NCBI GenBank assembly: GCA_032173675.1
Contig: JAVKPL010013431.1
Coordinates: 1-64,000 of the forward strand
Source of the DNA: Gastrolobium villosum
Taxonomy: Eukaryota > Streptophyta > Magnoliopsida > Fabales > Fabaceae
DNA: 64,000 nucleotides
Direction: 5' to 3'
Under the pieces are notes generated by a model. It was not told the DNA's origin. It worked only from the letters and a program-made list of their open reading frames with translations, and did not search any database. Each line of letters begins with the position of its first letter. Within the stretch, counting starts at the first letter, position 1. This document shows positions 54,241 through 64,000 of this stretch, piece after piece. A program made the translations under genes and the position numbers.

Positions 54241-54499
54241 GTCACAACCATTAAGCACTGAAATATTATTCTTATTGAAGCTGACAATTTCTTGTCATTT
54301 GAAGGGACATCTAATTTTTTTCTTTTCATTTACACCATTTTAAATAATTCTAAAGGGGGCATTCTTCCAAATGGTTCATTCAAATGATATTTATTTATTT
54401 ATTATCATGAGATCTTAATGATTGAATATCTAATAAAGAACTAGTTAGTCTTTACAGTCTTATAATTTGGTGCAATAAATATTATAATTTAAAATTTTA

Positions 54500-55838
54500 T
54501 ATGATGGTTAAAAAATATTGATTAGCTCTTATTTTATATTAGAGTTTTGTCACTAAAGTCAAGCAAGGCCATATTAATTCAAGATAATTTTAAGAATATG
54601 ACGGATTGTGGATCTGCACTAATATAAATGGTATGTATGCTTATCTTGGTTGATTGTAGACAAAATAATATAGTAATGCTGCTATATATTCTATTAAATG
54701 TTTTGAATAAAGTTTGAATTTACTTTATAGTAGGTATAAAATTAGGGGCAGGTTACGTTTACAATTTTTTTGGTTTACAACTCTTATAACCTCAACTATA
54801 TTCTTTCGGGAGAACACCAATGAAGAGTGTTCTCCCGAGAGAACATATTTGAGGTTGTAAGAGTTGTAAACTAAAAAAGTTGTAAACGTAATCCTCCTCA
54901 TAAAATTATACTATAAATAACAAGATCTTTACTTTAAAAACTTTAAGTAAATTCTTTTACGTAGGTTTGAAATACGAGGTATTGTATGTTTATTAATATT
55001 GAAACATTTTATAGATTTGATAAATCAAATTTAAATCTACTTCATTGCTCAAATTTATTTTTAATTTTAAGTAGTGTCACTTAATTTCTAGTTTTTTGTT
55101 CAGAGTCTACAGACACTGATAATTATCAGAAATTATATGAATAAGTAAATAATATACTTTACCTTGAAATATTAAAAAAAATGGAAGGTAATACTTGTTT
55201 TTTTTTTTAAACTCCAAGTATTTTTAAAGCGCATTAATCAAACATGTTGATAAGGTAAAATATATTGATTAACTCTTATTTTGTATTACAGTGCTGTAAC
55301 TGAAGTCAAGTAAGCCCCACATTAATTCAAGTTATTTTTAAGGATATGGAGGATTGCGGATCTGCCCTAATTTAAATGGTATGTATTTTTTCTTCTTCTA
55401 TATCCACCAATTCACTTATATTATTGTAGGCAAAAATAGTATAATAATGCTATATATTGTATCATATATTTTGAATAAACTTTAAATTTAATTTATAGAG
55501 AGAATATAATTATATTTATAAATAAAAAGATATTATATATTTTAAAAATCTCTAAGCAAATTCTCTTACGTAAATTTAAAATACGAGGTATCATATAATT
55601 ATTGATATTTGTAAATTTTTATCTATTTGATAAATCAAATTTTATCTATTTCATTCCACAAATTCACATTTAATTTTATGCAGGATCACTTAATTTCTAA
55701 TTTGATGCAAAAGAAACTGACAATTATCAGAAATAATATAAATAAGTAAATAATAAACTTTACCTTGTAATATTAAAAAAATAAATAAAAGAAAATACTT
55801 TTTTAACTCCAAATACATTAATCAAACATGTTGACAAG
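54500..55838. repeat. Diverged tandem duplication of about 600 bp
   Basis: About 54520-55256 and 55257-55838 share the same landmarks in order: AAGTCAAG.AAG.CC..ATTAATTCAAG, GGATTG.GGATCTGC.CTAAT.TAAATGGTATGTAT, TTACGTA..TTAAAATACGAGGTAT, AATTATCAGAAAT.ATA..AATAAGTAAATAATA, ATTAATCAAACATGTTGA.AAGGTA. The left copy is longer because of a MITE at 54745-54899. The right end coincides with the LTR of the Copia element at 55829. Confidence 0.85.
54745..54899. mobile_element. MITE, 155 bp, hairpin with 9-bp target duplication
   Basis: Arms of about 65 bp (GGTTACGTTTACAA..TTTT..TTTACAACTCTTA to its complement ending AACGTAATCCTCCTC) surround a short loop (CACCAATGAAGAGTG). ATAAAATTA is duplicated at 54736-54744 and 54900-54908. 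The homologous position in the right-hand duplicate (about 55502-55525) has one copy of the site and no insert, confirming the boundaries. Confidence 0.92.
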
Positions 55839-56021
55839 GTATCTTATGTGTGTCAGAATTTCTGTATGCAAATTCAGCTTTCAAAGATAACATTACAAAT
55901 TTATATACATCAAATCTTGCCTTAAAACTTGTTAAATCAAATCACATTATTGTTATCAAATCCCATAATTTATATACAATGAATCCCTAAACATACTCCT
56001 AATATACAGCTCATTCCAACA
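55829..56021 (-). repeat. 3' LTR of the minus-strand Copia
   Basis: 193 bp. On the minus strand it runs from TGTTGGAATGAGC to ACCTTGTCAACA. Confidence 0.75.
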
Positions 56022-56029
56022 CTGCCCTC

Positions 56030-56990
56030 AAGTCGGTGCATAAATGTCTTGAATGCCCAACTTGTCAAGTGATACTTTGCTAGCTACCGCCTTTGTTAAG
56101 ATGACCGCTAGTTGATCTTCTGATTTCACAAATGGAAGGCAAATAATCTTTGAATCCAGGTTCTAGTTGATGAAGTAATGATCTGTTTCAACGTGTTTGG
56201 TTCGGTCATGTAGGACTGGGTTATATGAAATATCAATAGTTTCCTTATTGTTATAGAACAACCTCATTTTAGATTCTCGGGTGAACCCCATCTCTGATTG
56301 GAGCTTTTGAAGCCCAAGTAGTTTACACACACTTTTAGCAATTTCTCTAAATTTAGCCTTAGCACTATATAATGCCACTGCCTTTTGTTTCTCACTCCAC
56401 CAAGTGTCTAGGTTGCCTCCAACAATTGTAAAATGACCTGCGATAGATCTACTATCGTAAGTGCTATCGACCAATCTGCATCAGTGCATCCTTCAACTTC
56501 CAAATGACTTTTTTTTTAAAATAGTCCCTTACCCGACGAGGTCTTCAAATATCGAAGTACGCGTGATACACCATTCATATGAACTTCACTTGGGGCATGC
56601 ATAAACAAGCCAAGAACATTCAGACATATGCGATATCAGGTCTAGTGTGAGACAAGTATTTAAACTACCTATTAGCCTTTGATATCTTTCTTTGTTGGTT
56701 GGTATCTGATCCAAATATTCTCCAAGTTTGTGGTTTTGAACTATAGGTGTATTTGCAGGTTTACAATCCAACTTCAACTAACAAATCGAACACGTATTTC
56801 CATTAAGAGAGAAATATTCCCTCCTTGGAGTTTGCCACTTCAATTCCAAGGAAGTATCTTAGACCACCTAGACTTTTTTATTTCGAATTCCTCAGATAAT
56901 TTTTCTTGGAGCTTAGCAATTTTTGATGAGTCATTTCTTGTAATTATCATGTCATATATATAAATCATTAAGGCTGTAATATTACTTTGG
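56030..56990 (-). pseudogene. Copia RNase H and C-terminal RT fragment
   Basis: The minus-strand frame at 56163-56474 gives RNase H landmarks: STYDSRSIAGHF, WWSEKQKAVALYSAKAKF and the NKETIDISYNPVLHDRTKHVE segment. 56586-56777 gives the RT thumb/linker (NTPIVQNHKLGEY, YQRLIGSLN). 56800-56990 gives the RT region around the catalytic site, where the usual YVDD reads YIYD. Several substitutions (SAEAE to SAKAK) and stops show decay. Confidence 0.82.
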
Positions 56991-59678
56991 TGTAACACCC
57001 CGTTCTAGAACCGGTTTTTTAACATCGCATTATGATATTAAGCGCGGTTACAATCACATTGGTTCAATTAGAAACCCAGTTAATTCTTTTAAAACTAAGC
57101 CGAATTTAAAATACCCAATTGCGTGATCATAACCACATAACGTTGCGGAGTAAAGTAAACTAAGCTTAACATCATATTCTTATTTCATTATTAAATTATT
57201 AGCATGCTTCCTATATTTTCCCCATCTTCCAATATGTTATAGATCTCTAAGTTAGCTACACGTGGTTTCAAACCGCACCTCATTTGGAGCTCCGTAGCTC
57301 GAGTTAGGCTAAATTTGGACAACATATGTTTATATTGGAAATAGGCCGCGCGCGCTTAAGCGCGCTATCGGGCTCTAAAGCGCCCACTAGCAGAGAGGAA
57401 CTCGTCTCTTTTGGCAGCTAAGGGCGCTTAAGTGCTCATCAGGGCACTAAAGCGCGCTACCCGGGCGCTTAAGCCCCCATTTTGGGCGCTGAAGCCCGCG
57501 GAGGCAGAGAGCATTGGCTCTCACAGGGGCAGCAGAGCGCTAAAGCGCGCTTCCAGGAAATTCTCAACACTCTCATATTTCATGTCTAAACCTTGGGAAG
57601 GTGAATCCAATTTTACAAGCCCCACATATCCATTCATTCAGGCTCAATCCTAGTACTTCTTTAACCTCTCATCATGGATTAGACTAAAATTGGGCATCAC
57701 CCCCTTTGTTTTCTTAGCGTTTCCCAATTTAGCACTAGGTACCTAATTAAGTTTCCAGCTCAACAAGTCCAATGCATAGAGTGCATAAATACATTTAGCT
57801 TAAAGTAAACATCATTTACAAAATATCTTAATTACAGATCATGGGACTTAGCTTACAAAACACCATGATCAATTCTTTGGCTCCCAACAACAAAAGAGAT
57901 ACCAAAGGAATTGAGCATAGGCTAAGTCCATCCATTGCAACATACATACATATAGCAATTGACTTTCAAATGTAAATGCTATACATGTGAACTACAAAAT
58001 AACATGTATCCTCCCAAAAAGGTAGAATCTTCATGTATCACTACTAAACCAAATATGGCTACTTGCCACTGGTGGCTCCTGCAGCATCTTTACCTGAAAG
58101 GGGGTCCCCAACAACACGGTTGAGATATACGAATATATCCAGTAAACCAGGGGTCCTTGGAGCATCTCTCCACCCCATATTTCAAAAACAGTGTAATAAC
58201 AATAATAATGTAATAAATACATATCCATGCAATGTGTAAACAACATCTCCAGGAGAAGTCCCTCGAGCTCTCGAGCTGTCCTAAGGATACTCAGATGCAA
58301 ATAGTCCTACTGGCCAGCTAAACTACCAAGTATGAATTACGCATCGTCATGCAACATACCAACATAGGGAAACACCATCTTATCCCACACCAAATGCATA
58401 CACATACGTGTAACAAAGCATTAAACTATTTCATTGCATTTATATACATTATCACAACCACTACCCACTCAGGGCTAGGTGGATCAATAAAGGGAATTAC
58501 ACCCAAGGTCCGAAGGCTTACCTCAAGCTTCAGTTCAACCTTGTTCTTCACCAATAGGTTCTACAATTGGTCAACTTCGAATTCAAGCTACAATTCACAA
58601 AACCCACCTACACCAAGGTGTCACACAATCAATCAGTACAATTCAATGAATAACCCTGTATTCATCAACAACACAACAACTTCACACCATAATTTGGCAT
58701 GGACTTAACTCTCCAAATAAGGCTAATCTAGCTCCATAGCTTGCTCCAATGGTTGGTCCCTCAAGGGTGATCCGATTGCCTCAGTCCTAACCATCACATG
58801 GATACAATCAATATCCCACCAAACCAACCATGTATTGCACTACTAGAAAATCAACACTTCAAGCATAAATTTTCCAAGACTTTGAAAATGACTTAAATAA
58901 CAATCTAAACTCATTTCTACCATTTATTTACCATTACTAACAACATTTACAAAGGGCTTAAGCTTAACTCAACCCCAAAAAATACTATTCATCATCTTCC
59001 TCATCCATGCAAACTTCATGAAAACCAAGTTCAAGGGGAAGAAACTCACCACAAATGGTTGATTAACCAAGGAATGATCGTTCCTATAACCTTCAAGTAG
59101 TGGAATGCTCCCTAAACCTCTTCAATCTTCAAAGGGGCGAAATTTTGGGGAGAGAAATCTCCCACCACAATGCTTCTCACTCAAAACCAAGCTAGGATTA
59201 TGGATGAGAGCAAGATTACGAGTGATTTAGGCTTTTGATTCACAAAGATTGGTTGAGAAATGGTGTAGCTAGGGTTTTTGGAGCTTTACTCCCATGGCTT
59301 CCAAATCCTCACTTTTTTCTTTATCTGTCTCGACGGGAATGGAGGGAAATGAGTTGGTTCCATGTATTGTAGTCACTTAACACATGTTAAGTGAAATCAA
59401 GCGGATATTATCTCATCTATCTATTCAACTTTATTCACCACCAAACTTTACCCAAAGGTCTGGAATATTTTTCTAGGGATATTTTTACTTTAATTTTTAT
59501 ATTTTGGGTACTTTTGCCTGCACCCATTTATACCTCATAATTTTCACTGAGTACACTTTTTACTTCAAAAGTGACCCTAATTCACTTAATTAGGCTATAT
59601 ACTTAATTTTACTCACTAATAAATGTTTAATTATCTAATCACATGTAATTTGCTAATTAATTATGTTGGGCTATTATA
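56991..59678. mobile_element. Large solo LTR (2,688 bp) nested in Copia RT
   Basis: Begins TGTAACACCCCGTTCTAG and ends GGGCTATTATA, with the 5-bp duplication TTTGG at 56986-56990 and 59679-59683. No gag/pol lies inside, so it is a single long LTR left after recombination between the two ends of a gypsy element. It contains a GC-rich patch (57344-57560) built from GCGCTTAAGCGC-type palindromes. Open stretches inside it (for example 57432-57653 and 58349-58708) have no domains. Confidence 0.9.
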
Positions 59679-59683
59679 TTTGG

Positions 59684-60140
59684 CATGTCTTTAGGAACAA
59701 TGTGTGATCCGAATTGCTTTGAGCATATCTATATTTTTTAATAGAAGCGACCAAACCATGCTCTAGGAGACTAGTTTAGGGCATATAAAGATCGTTCAAG
59801 TTTACAAACTGTACCGTTTTTCAATTTAGGAATGGTATATCCTGGTGGTACATCTATGTAAATTTCCTCCTGTAGATCTTCATGAAGAAAAGCATTATTC
59901 ACATCAAATTGATGGAGCAACCAATCTAGATTTGCTGCAATGGATAATAGTAATCGCACTGTGTCAAATTTAGCTACTCGAGATAATTTTTCTTGATAAT
60001 CTATACCATATGTCTGAGTATACCATTTTTCCACAAGTCTCGCCTTGTATCTCTCTATAGATCCATCTACTTTATATTTTTTTATAAACACCCATCTGTA
60101 TCCCACAGTTTTTTTCCTAATTGGAAGTTCCACATGTATT
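59684..60140 (-). pseudogene. Copia RT N-terminal fragment
   Basis: The minus-strand frame 59771-60133 reads GYRWVFIKKYKVDGSIERYKA, TYGIDYQE, QFDVNNAFLHEDLQEEIYID and PPGYTIP, the fingers/palm of Copia RT. It continues through SLYALN and SPRAWFGRF with two stops, to 59684. Past the solo LTR the frame resumes correctly at 56990, so the two fragments were one RT before the insertion. Confidence 0.88.
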
Positions 60141-62975
60141 ATTTTTCATAAGAGCATTCATTTCCTCCTCCATTTCTTTAACCAATTAGCCCACTTTGGG
60201 TCCTCTAAAGCTTCTTCAACTTGATTTGGAATATGTACAAATGATACATTTGAGACAAATGCCTTCAAGGATGGTGATAGTTTTTCATAGATACATAATC
60301 TGCAATTGGATAGGTGTATCATTTTTCTCCCATATCTATAAAATACCTACTTGGAGCTTTCCTCGATTTCTCCTATCAGGAAATTTGAATCTCACAAGAG
60401 TGTTAGAACCAATAATATTATCTATGTTAAGGGATGGGCTGGTACTTGGCAAGGGATGGGCTGTTCTATACTAGGTATATCATTACCTCCTTGCTTGGCT
60501 TCAATATGTCCAACGTGTTCATTAGTCATATGCTCCGTGGGGGTATCATTAGTATGCTCAATAACAATGTCTTCAGAAGAAAGTTTAGTAACAATTGTAT
60601 CTATTTAAGGAATACTTATATTCTCATTCTCTTCAAATAAAATTCCCCCTCTAGATGTCCCTCCAAATATTTTAGCTGGCTCCCTATCAATATTTATTTC
60701 CCAGCAATTCAAATTTCTGTGTTAGCCTCCCTTGGAAGGATGAGTTGGAATTTGAAAAAAATAATCTGTCTCAACAAAGGTCATATTTTTCGTAACATAG
60801 GTTCTACGGGTAAAAGGGTGGTAACAATGGTAGCCTTTTGCTGAGCTATATATCCCAAGAATAAGAAGCGGAGATCACAAGGATCAAGTTTGGTTCGATG
60901 AGTAAGAGGTATATGCACAAACGTCATATAGCCAAACACCCATGGTGGAAGAGTGAGGATAGAAAGTAAGGGAACATGTGCATTTAGAGCTTGATAAGGT
61001 GTTTGGAAATTCAAGACCTTACAGGGCATATTTTAATCAAGTATACTGCAATGAGGACAACATTGTCCCAAACTTTTGGGGGAACATGTTTATCAAATAA
61101 GATAGACTAGAAGTCTCAAGAATGTGTCAATTTTTTCGTTCAGCTAGCACATACTGTTGGGGTGTACCAGGGCATGAGGACTCATATGGATCAAACCCCG
61201 TTACAAAAAAAATTCCCGAAGTGATGTATTCATATATTCTCCACCATTATCACTTCGTAATACTTTTTTTGTGCTCCAAACTGAGTTTGAATCATCACGT
61301 GAAAGGCTTTAAACAAAGCAGTCTCATATTTCCTTTTCATCAAGTATAGCCAAGTCATCTTAGAACAATCATCTACAAATAATACAAATCAATGATTCGT
61401 TGACATACCAATAACAAGTGAATGACCCCACACTTCAGAATGGATCAAAGAAAATGGAATAGAACTTTTAGTCAAGCATATTGGAAATGGCACTCAATGA
61501 CTTTTGGCCAAAATACAAGTATGACGTGTAAAATTAAAACCTGTCAAACCAACAAATAAATGAGTAAAGGATGGATGTACCAAACGAGTATGCCACAACC
61601 AGATCTCATTCTCCTTACTAGCTGAACTGGTTTGTACATGGTTGACCCTACCATGACTAACATCATCAAGGTAGTATAGCCCCCATTTCCTAGTACCATA
61701 GCCAATTATCTCCTTCGCGTGGATACCCTAAAAAAGACAAAATGATGGATACATGAGGACTACACAATTTAGATCTTTAGCCACTTTCCCAATAGACAAC
61801 AATAGAGTGGATGGTGAAGGTACAATAAGTGTATTGGGTAAGGAAAATGTGGATGAAAGGTCAACAACTCCCAAACCAATTACAAGGTGTTCATTCACAT
61901 TGGCTTTGATAATCTTATTGCATCTAGGAGTTCTCAGATTAGCTAAGTCATGGGGGTCAAATGTCATATGGTCATAGCACCTGAATCAATACTCCATTTA
62001 CTAGAGGAGGAACTGCTAGAAAAAAAGCTACAACTAAGATTACCTTATATACAACCAACATTACCTTTTAGGCCAAGATGTAGCTTACTTAAATGTGTGG
62101 TTGTAGATTCCAGTAATGATGGGACATCAACAATGGCAATTGAAGCTTTTCCTTTGGTTTCGGCCTGCTTCTGAGCTTTTAATTCTTTCCACCAATCTAG
62201 GTAGCTGTGAATTTTAAAGCATATTTCTTGTATGTGTTTGGGATTTCCATAATGTGTGCACCCTCCCCCTATCTATGAAGGTTGTTTGGAGTTTGAACCA
62301 GATCTTATTCCTGGTTTTGAAATCTAGAGAGACAGGTAAGGTTTTTCCTTACTAGTCACCTTGCCCTCCTTTGCTACCATGACTACAACAACTTAGACGC
62401 CATGGTCCTTAGTGAGCATCGCACTTTGTGGAACATCCACCTTCTGCACACTTGCATATGCTTGCTCTACGTACGAAATGATTGCATCTCCAATACATCT
62501 CACCTTATCAAGGTGGTCATAGAGCCCATCAATGAATGTATAAAAACGATCGTCCTGCATAGCGGCATTAGACTTCTCCATCCTCAGCAAATCGCATCAA
62601 ATTGGTGCGTCTAAAGTGAATCTCCCTCCAAAGAGCTTGGAGATTGTTGTAGTAAACTTAAATCGGTCCACCCCCTTGTCGTATCCTTGTGACACGCTGC
62701 TTCAAGTCATAGACTTCAAAAGCAACTGTACCGTCAAAGAAGGTGATGGCAACCGTATCCCATACTAATTTAGCAGTAGGGTAGCAGATGAAGTTGCTAA
62801 TTAAACTCGAGTCCATGGAATTAACCAGCCATTCTTTCACGGCTAAATCCTTAATCTTCAATCATCGATATGTCGGATCTGTCGATAATGGCACATGGAT
62901 GTCTCCACGAGTTGGGACCAAAGGTCATAGTTTATTCCATCTAATGTCAAGTGATTTGCGGTACAAGGTGGTTTT
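60141..62975 (-). pseudogene. Copia gag, protease and integrase remnants
   Basis: 60781-61029: integrase C-terminal region (VFGYMTFVHIP, LRFLFLGYIAQQKA). 61030-61500: integrase core traces (FPQKFWDNVV; a D/E-bearing VLRSDNGGEY-type stretch with shifts). 61700-62000: gag-pre-integrase/protease traces. 62393-62590: gag C-terminal (DDRFYTFIDGLYDHLDKVR). 62658-62861: UBN2-type gag (WLVNSMDSSLISNF, AKLVWDTVA). Stops and frameshifts throughout. Confidence 0.75.
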
Positions 62976-63427
62976 GTAACATCTCGTATGCATCCGGATA
63001 TGTTAACATCAATTATCATATTACACGCAAAATTGTGGTTATCTTGAAGTCTTACTTAAAAAAATCATTATTAAGTTCGGAAGAAAATGACGAACTTTGA
63101 AAAAAATTAGGATTAAAATAAAATAACTAAAATAATTGTGAGACGAAAATAAATACCATAAATAAGTTCAAGAGACAAAAGGTAAAACTTTACGATCGGT
63201 ATATTGCATATATTATTTTGCTTTTGAACTTGAACAAGTTTACATTAAGAGGAAACTTGTCATATAGTTTGTTTAAAAATAAACATATTTTTGTAACAAA
63301 AAAAAATACCAAGATGCAAATCATGCTGTCTACGAGAGATAAAATATCTTATAGAATTACTCATCTTTTTAGTCCTTCAAGACCCTAAAAAGATTAATAT
63401 AATAAACATATATAAGTTTAAATGTAT
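62976..63427 (+). repeat. Possible LTR start, otherwise intergenic
   Basis: TGTAACATCTCGTATGCATCC begins exactly where Copia gag similarity ends, and resembles the LTR at 56991. No matching end was found, so it may run past the window or be coincidental. The remainder is AT-rich without a gene. Confidence 0.35.
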
Positions 63428-63646
63428 TCAATGAGTATAGCTCAATTGGTGACATAAGCTAAGTACACTAGGAAGAGAATTTGGATTCAATTTTCACCAA
63501 ACACATTGTTGGGGAGGGACGATGAGCTTTAACTATGATTAAGCCATAATTCAATATTAGTCCCATAGCAAGCTCAAATAGTTGAAGGGGATAACAGGAA
63601 CTGACTAGACTCAAAGAGATAATTAGGGTCAATATAAATAAATAAA
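63428..63646 (+). mobile_element. tRNA-derived SINE
   Basis: The A box TAGCTCAATTGG (63438-63449) and a B-box-like TTGGATTCAATTTTC (63481-63495) sit in a tRNA-sized head. The tail is an (AAAT)n tract (63636-63650). TAAATGTAT is duplicated at 63419-63427 and 63647-63655. A body phrase, GGGATAACAGGAACTG, precedes the tail. Confidence 0.8.
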
Positions 63647-63655
63647 TAAATGTAT

Positions 63656-64000
63656 ATATACCATTATTTCAACTTTAATTAAAGAAAGTAAGTTTGACTT
63701 AGTCTAAGGTCTCTTGCAACCTGCTAGGGTTTGGATGTTTGCATGTTGGTGAGCGTAATTGGAGGTCCTTCCCTATCCAGGAAGGATCCTTTATGTGAGG
63801 AAGGAAAGAGCGCAAGCTAAAGTGGAAAAGGGATTACTTCCATCATGGTGCGTGCGTTGAGTAGGTGAACAAAAATAGTTTGAATGGGACACAAATTAAG
63901 TCAGGCTTGGGTGAAATGATGAGTGAGAAGTCAGCGCTGTATGGACATCGGGAGAATATGGCTTTGATGAGGATTAGTATCGCATATTTAGCGACTTGGT
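63656..64000. other. Intergenic DNA, no gene seen
   Basis: Nothing identifiable before the window edge. Confidence 0.5.

Larger units (their letters stand above)
55829..62975 (-). mobile_element. Ty1/copia element on the minus strand, decayed and split
   Basis: The 3' LTR is 55829-56021, with a polypurine tract CTTGAGGGCAG (minus) adjoining. RNase H and RT lie at 56030-56990 and 59684-60140, integrase at about 60780-61500, protease region about 61700-62000, and gag at 62390-62975. The order is right for a Copia reading leftward. It is split by a 2.7-kb solo LTR at 56991-59678. The 5' LTR is not seen; gag similarity stops at 62975 where another LTR-like start (TGTAACATCTCG) begins on the plus strand. 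Confidence 0.85.

Noticed and set aside
58349..58708. 119-codon frame within the solo LTR
   Set aside because: Low-complexity T/H/N-rich translation, no domain, inside an LTR.

Overview
The window is nuclear DNA from a flowering plant, almost certainly a eudicot. It has AT-rich intergenic DNA, GT-AG introns, one split plant housekeeping gene, and a dense mixture of plant retrotransposons, hAT and Mutator-type DNA elements, SINEs and MITEs. Some repeat styles (TRIM LTRs with the initiator-Met primer site, LTRs beginning TGTAACACCCCG, GCGCTTAAGC-rich LTRs) remind me of legumes, but I cannot prove the taxon from the sequence.

The only host gene I can reconstruct completely is a CHIP-type TPR/U-box E3 ubiquitin ligase, 14202-29135 on the plus strand. 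It has eight exons encoding 282 residues with every splice phase consistent. Its third intron is 10.2 kb, because a Ty3/gypsy chromovirus assembly of the form LTR-internal-LTR-internal-LTR (15358-23984) and a solo TRIM LTR sit inside it. Its fourth intron carries a complete TRIM nested in an older gypsy remnant.

Layout. 0.7-4.6 kb: an hAT transposon with an uninterrupted transposase frame, an antisense glycosyltransferase fragment on its 5' side and a striking GAACCGGTTC repeat array at its 3' end. 5.2-11.6 kb: LTR and TRIM fragments and a decayed gypsy element split by a probable solo LTR. 14.2-29.1 kb: the CHIP gene and its intronic elements. 29.7-31.5 kb: a long diverged inverted repeat. 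31964-37023: a full-length Copia element with an open 1386-codon gag-pol, matching TSDs, and a leader that contains TRIM-like sequence. 37.1-39.8 kb: a foldback element, two SINEs and a decayed MULE transposase end. 39894-44735: a 4.8-kb LTR element with no coding capacity but highly structured internal DNA. 45.1-47.2 kb: a decayed Copia. 47.4-50.5 kb: a SINE, TRIM arrays and a 509-bp tandem duplication. 50.5-51.0 kb: a LINE remnant. 53.8-55.8 kb: two MITEs and a diverged tandem duplication, one copy of which preserves a MITE empty site. 55829-62975: a minus-strand Copia split in its reverse transcriptase by a 2.7-kb solo LTR. 63.4-63.6 kb: another SINE.

Most of the sequence is therefore explained by sequential transposition, with target-site duplications giving the order of events in several places. 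The most unusual objects are the three-LTR chromovirus assembly inside CHIP, the Copia leader carrying TRIM sequence, the non-coding 4.8-kb element with its repeated CCTTTGGGCAGA motif, and the palindromic subterminal array of the hAT element. All calls were made by eye; no alignment or database search was run.
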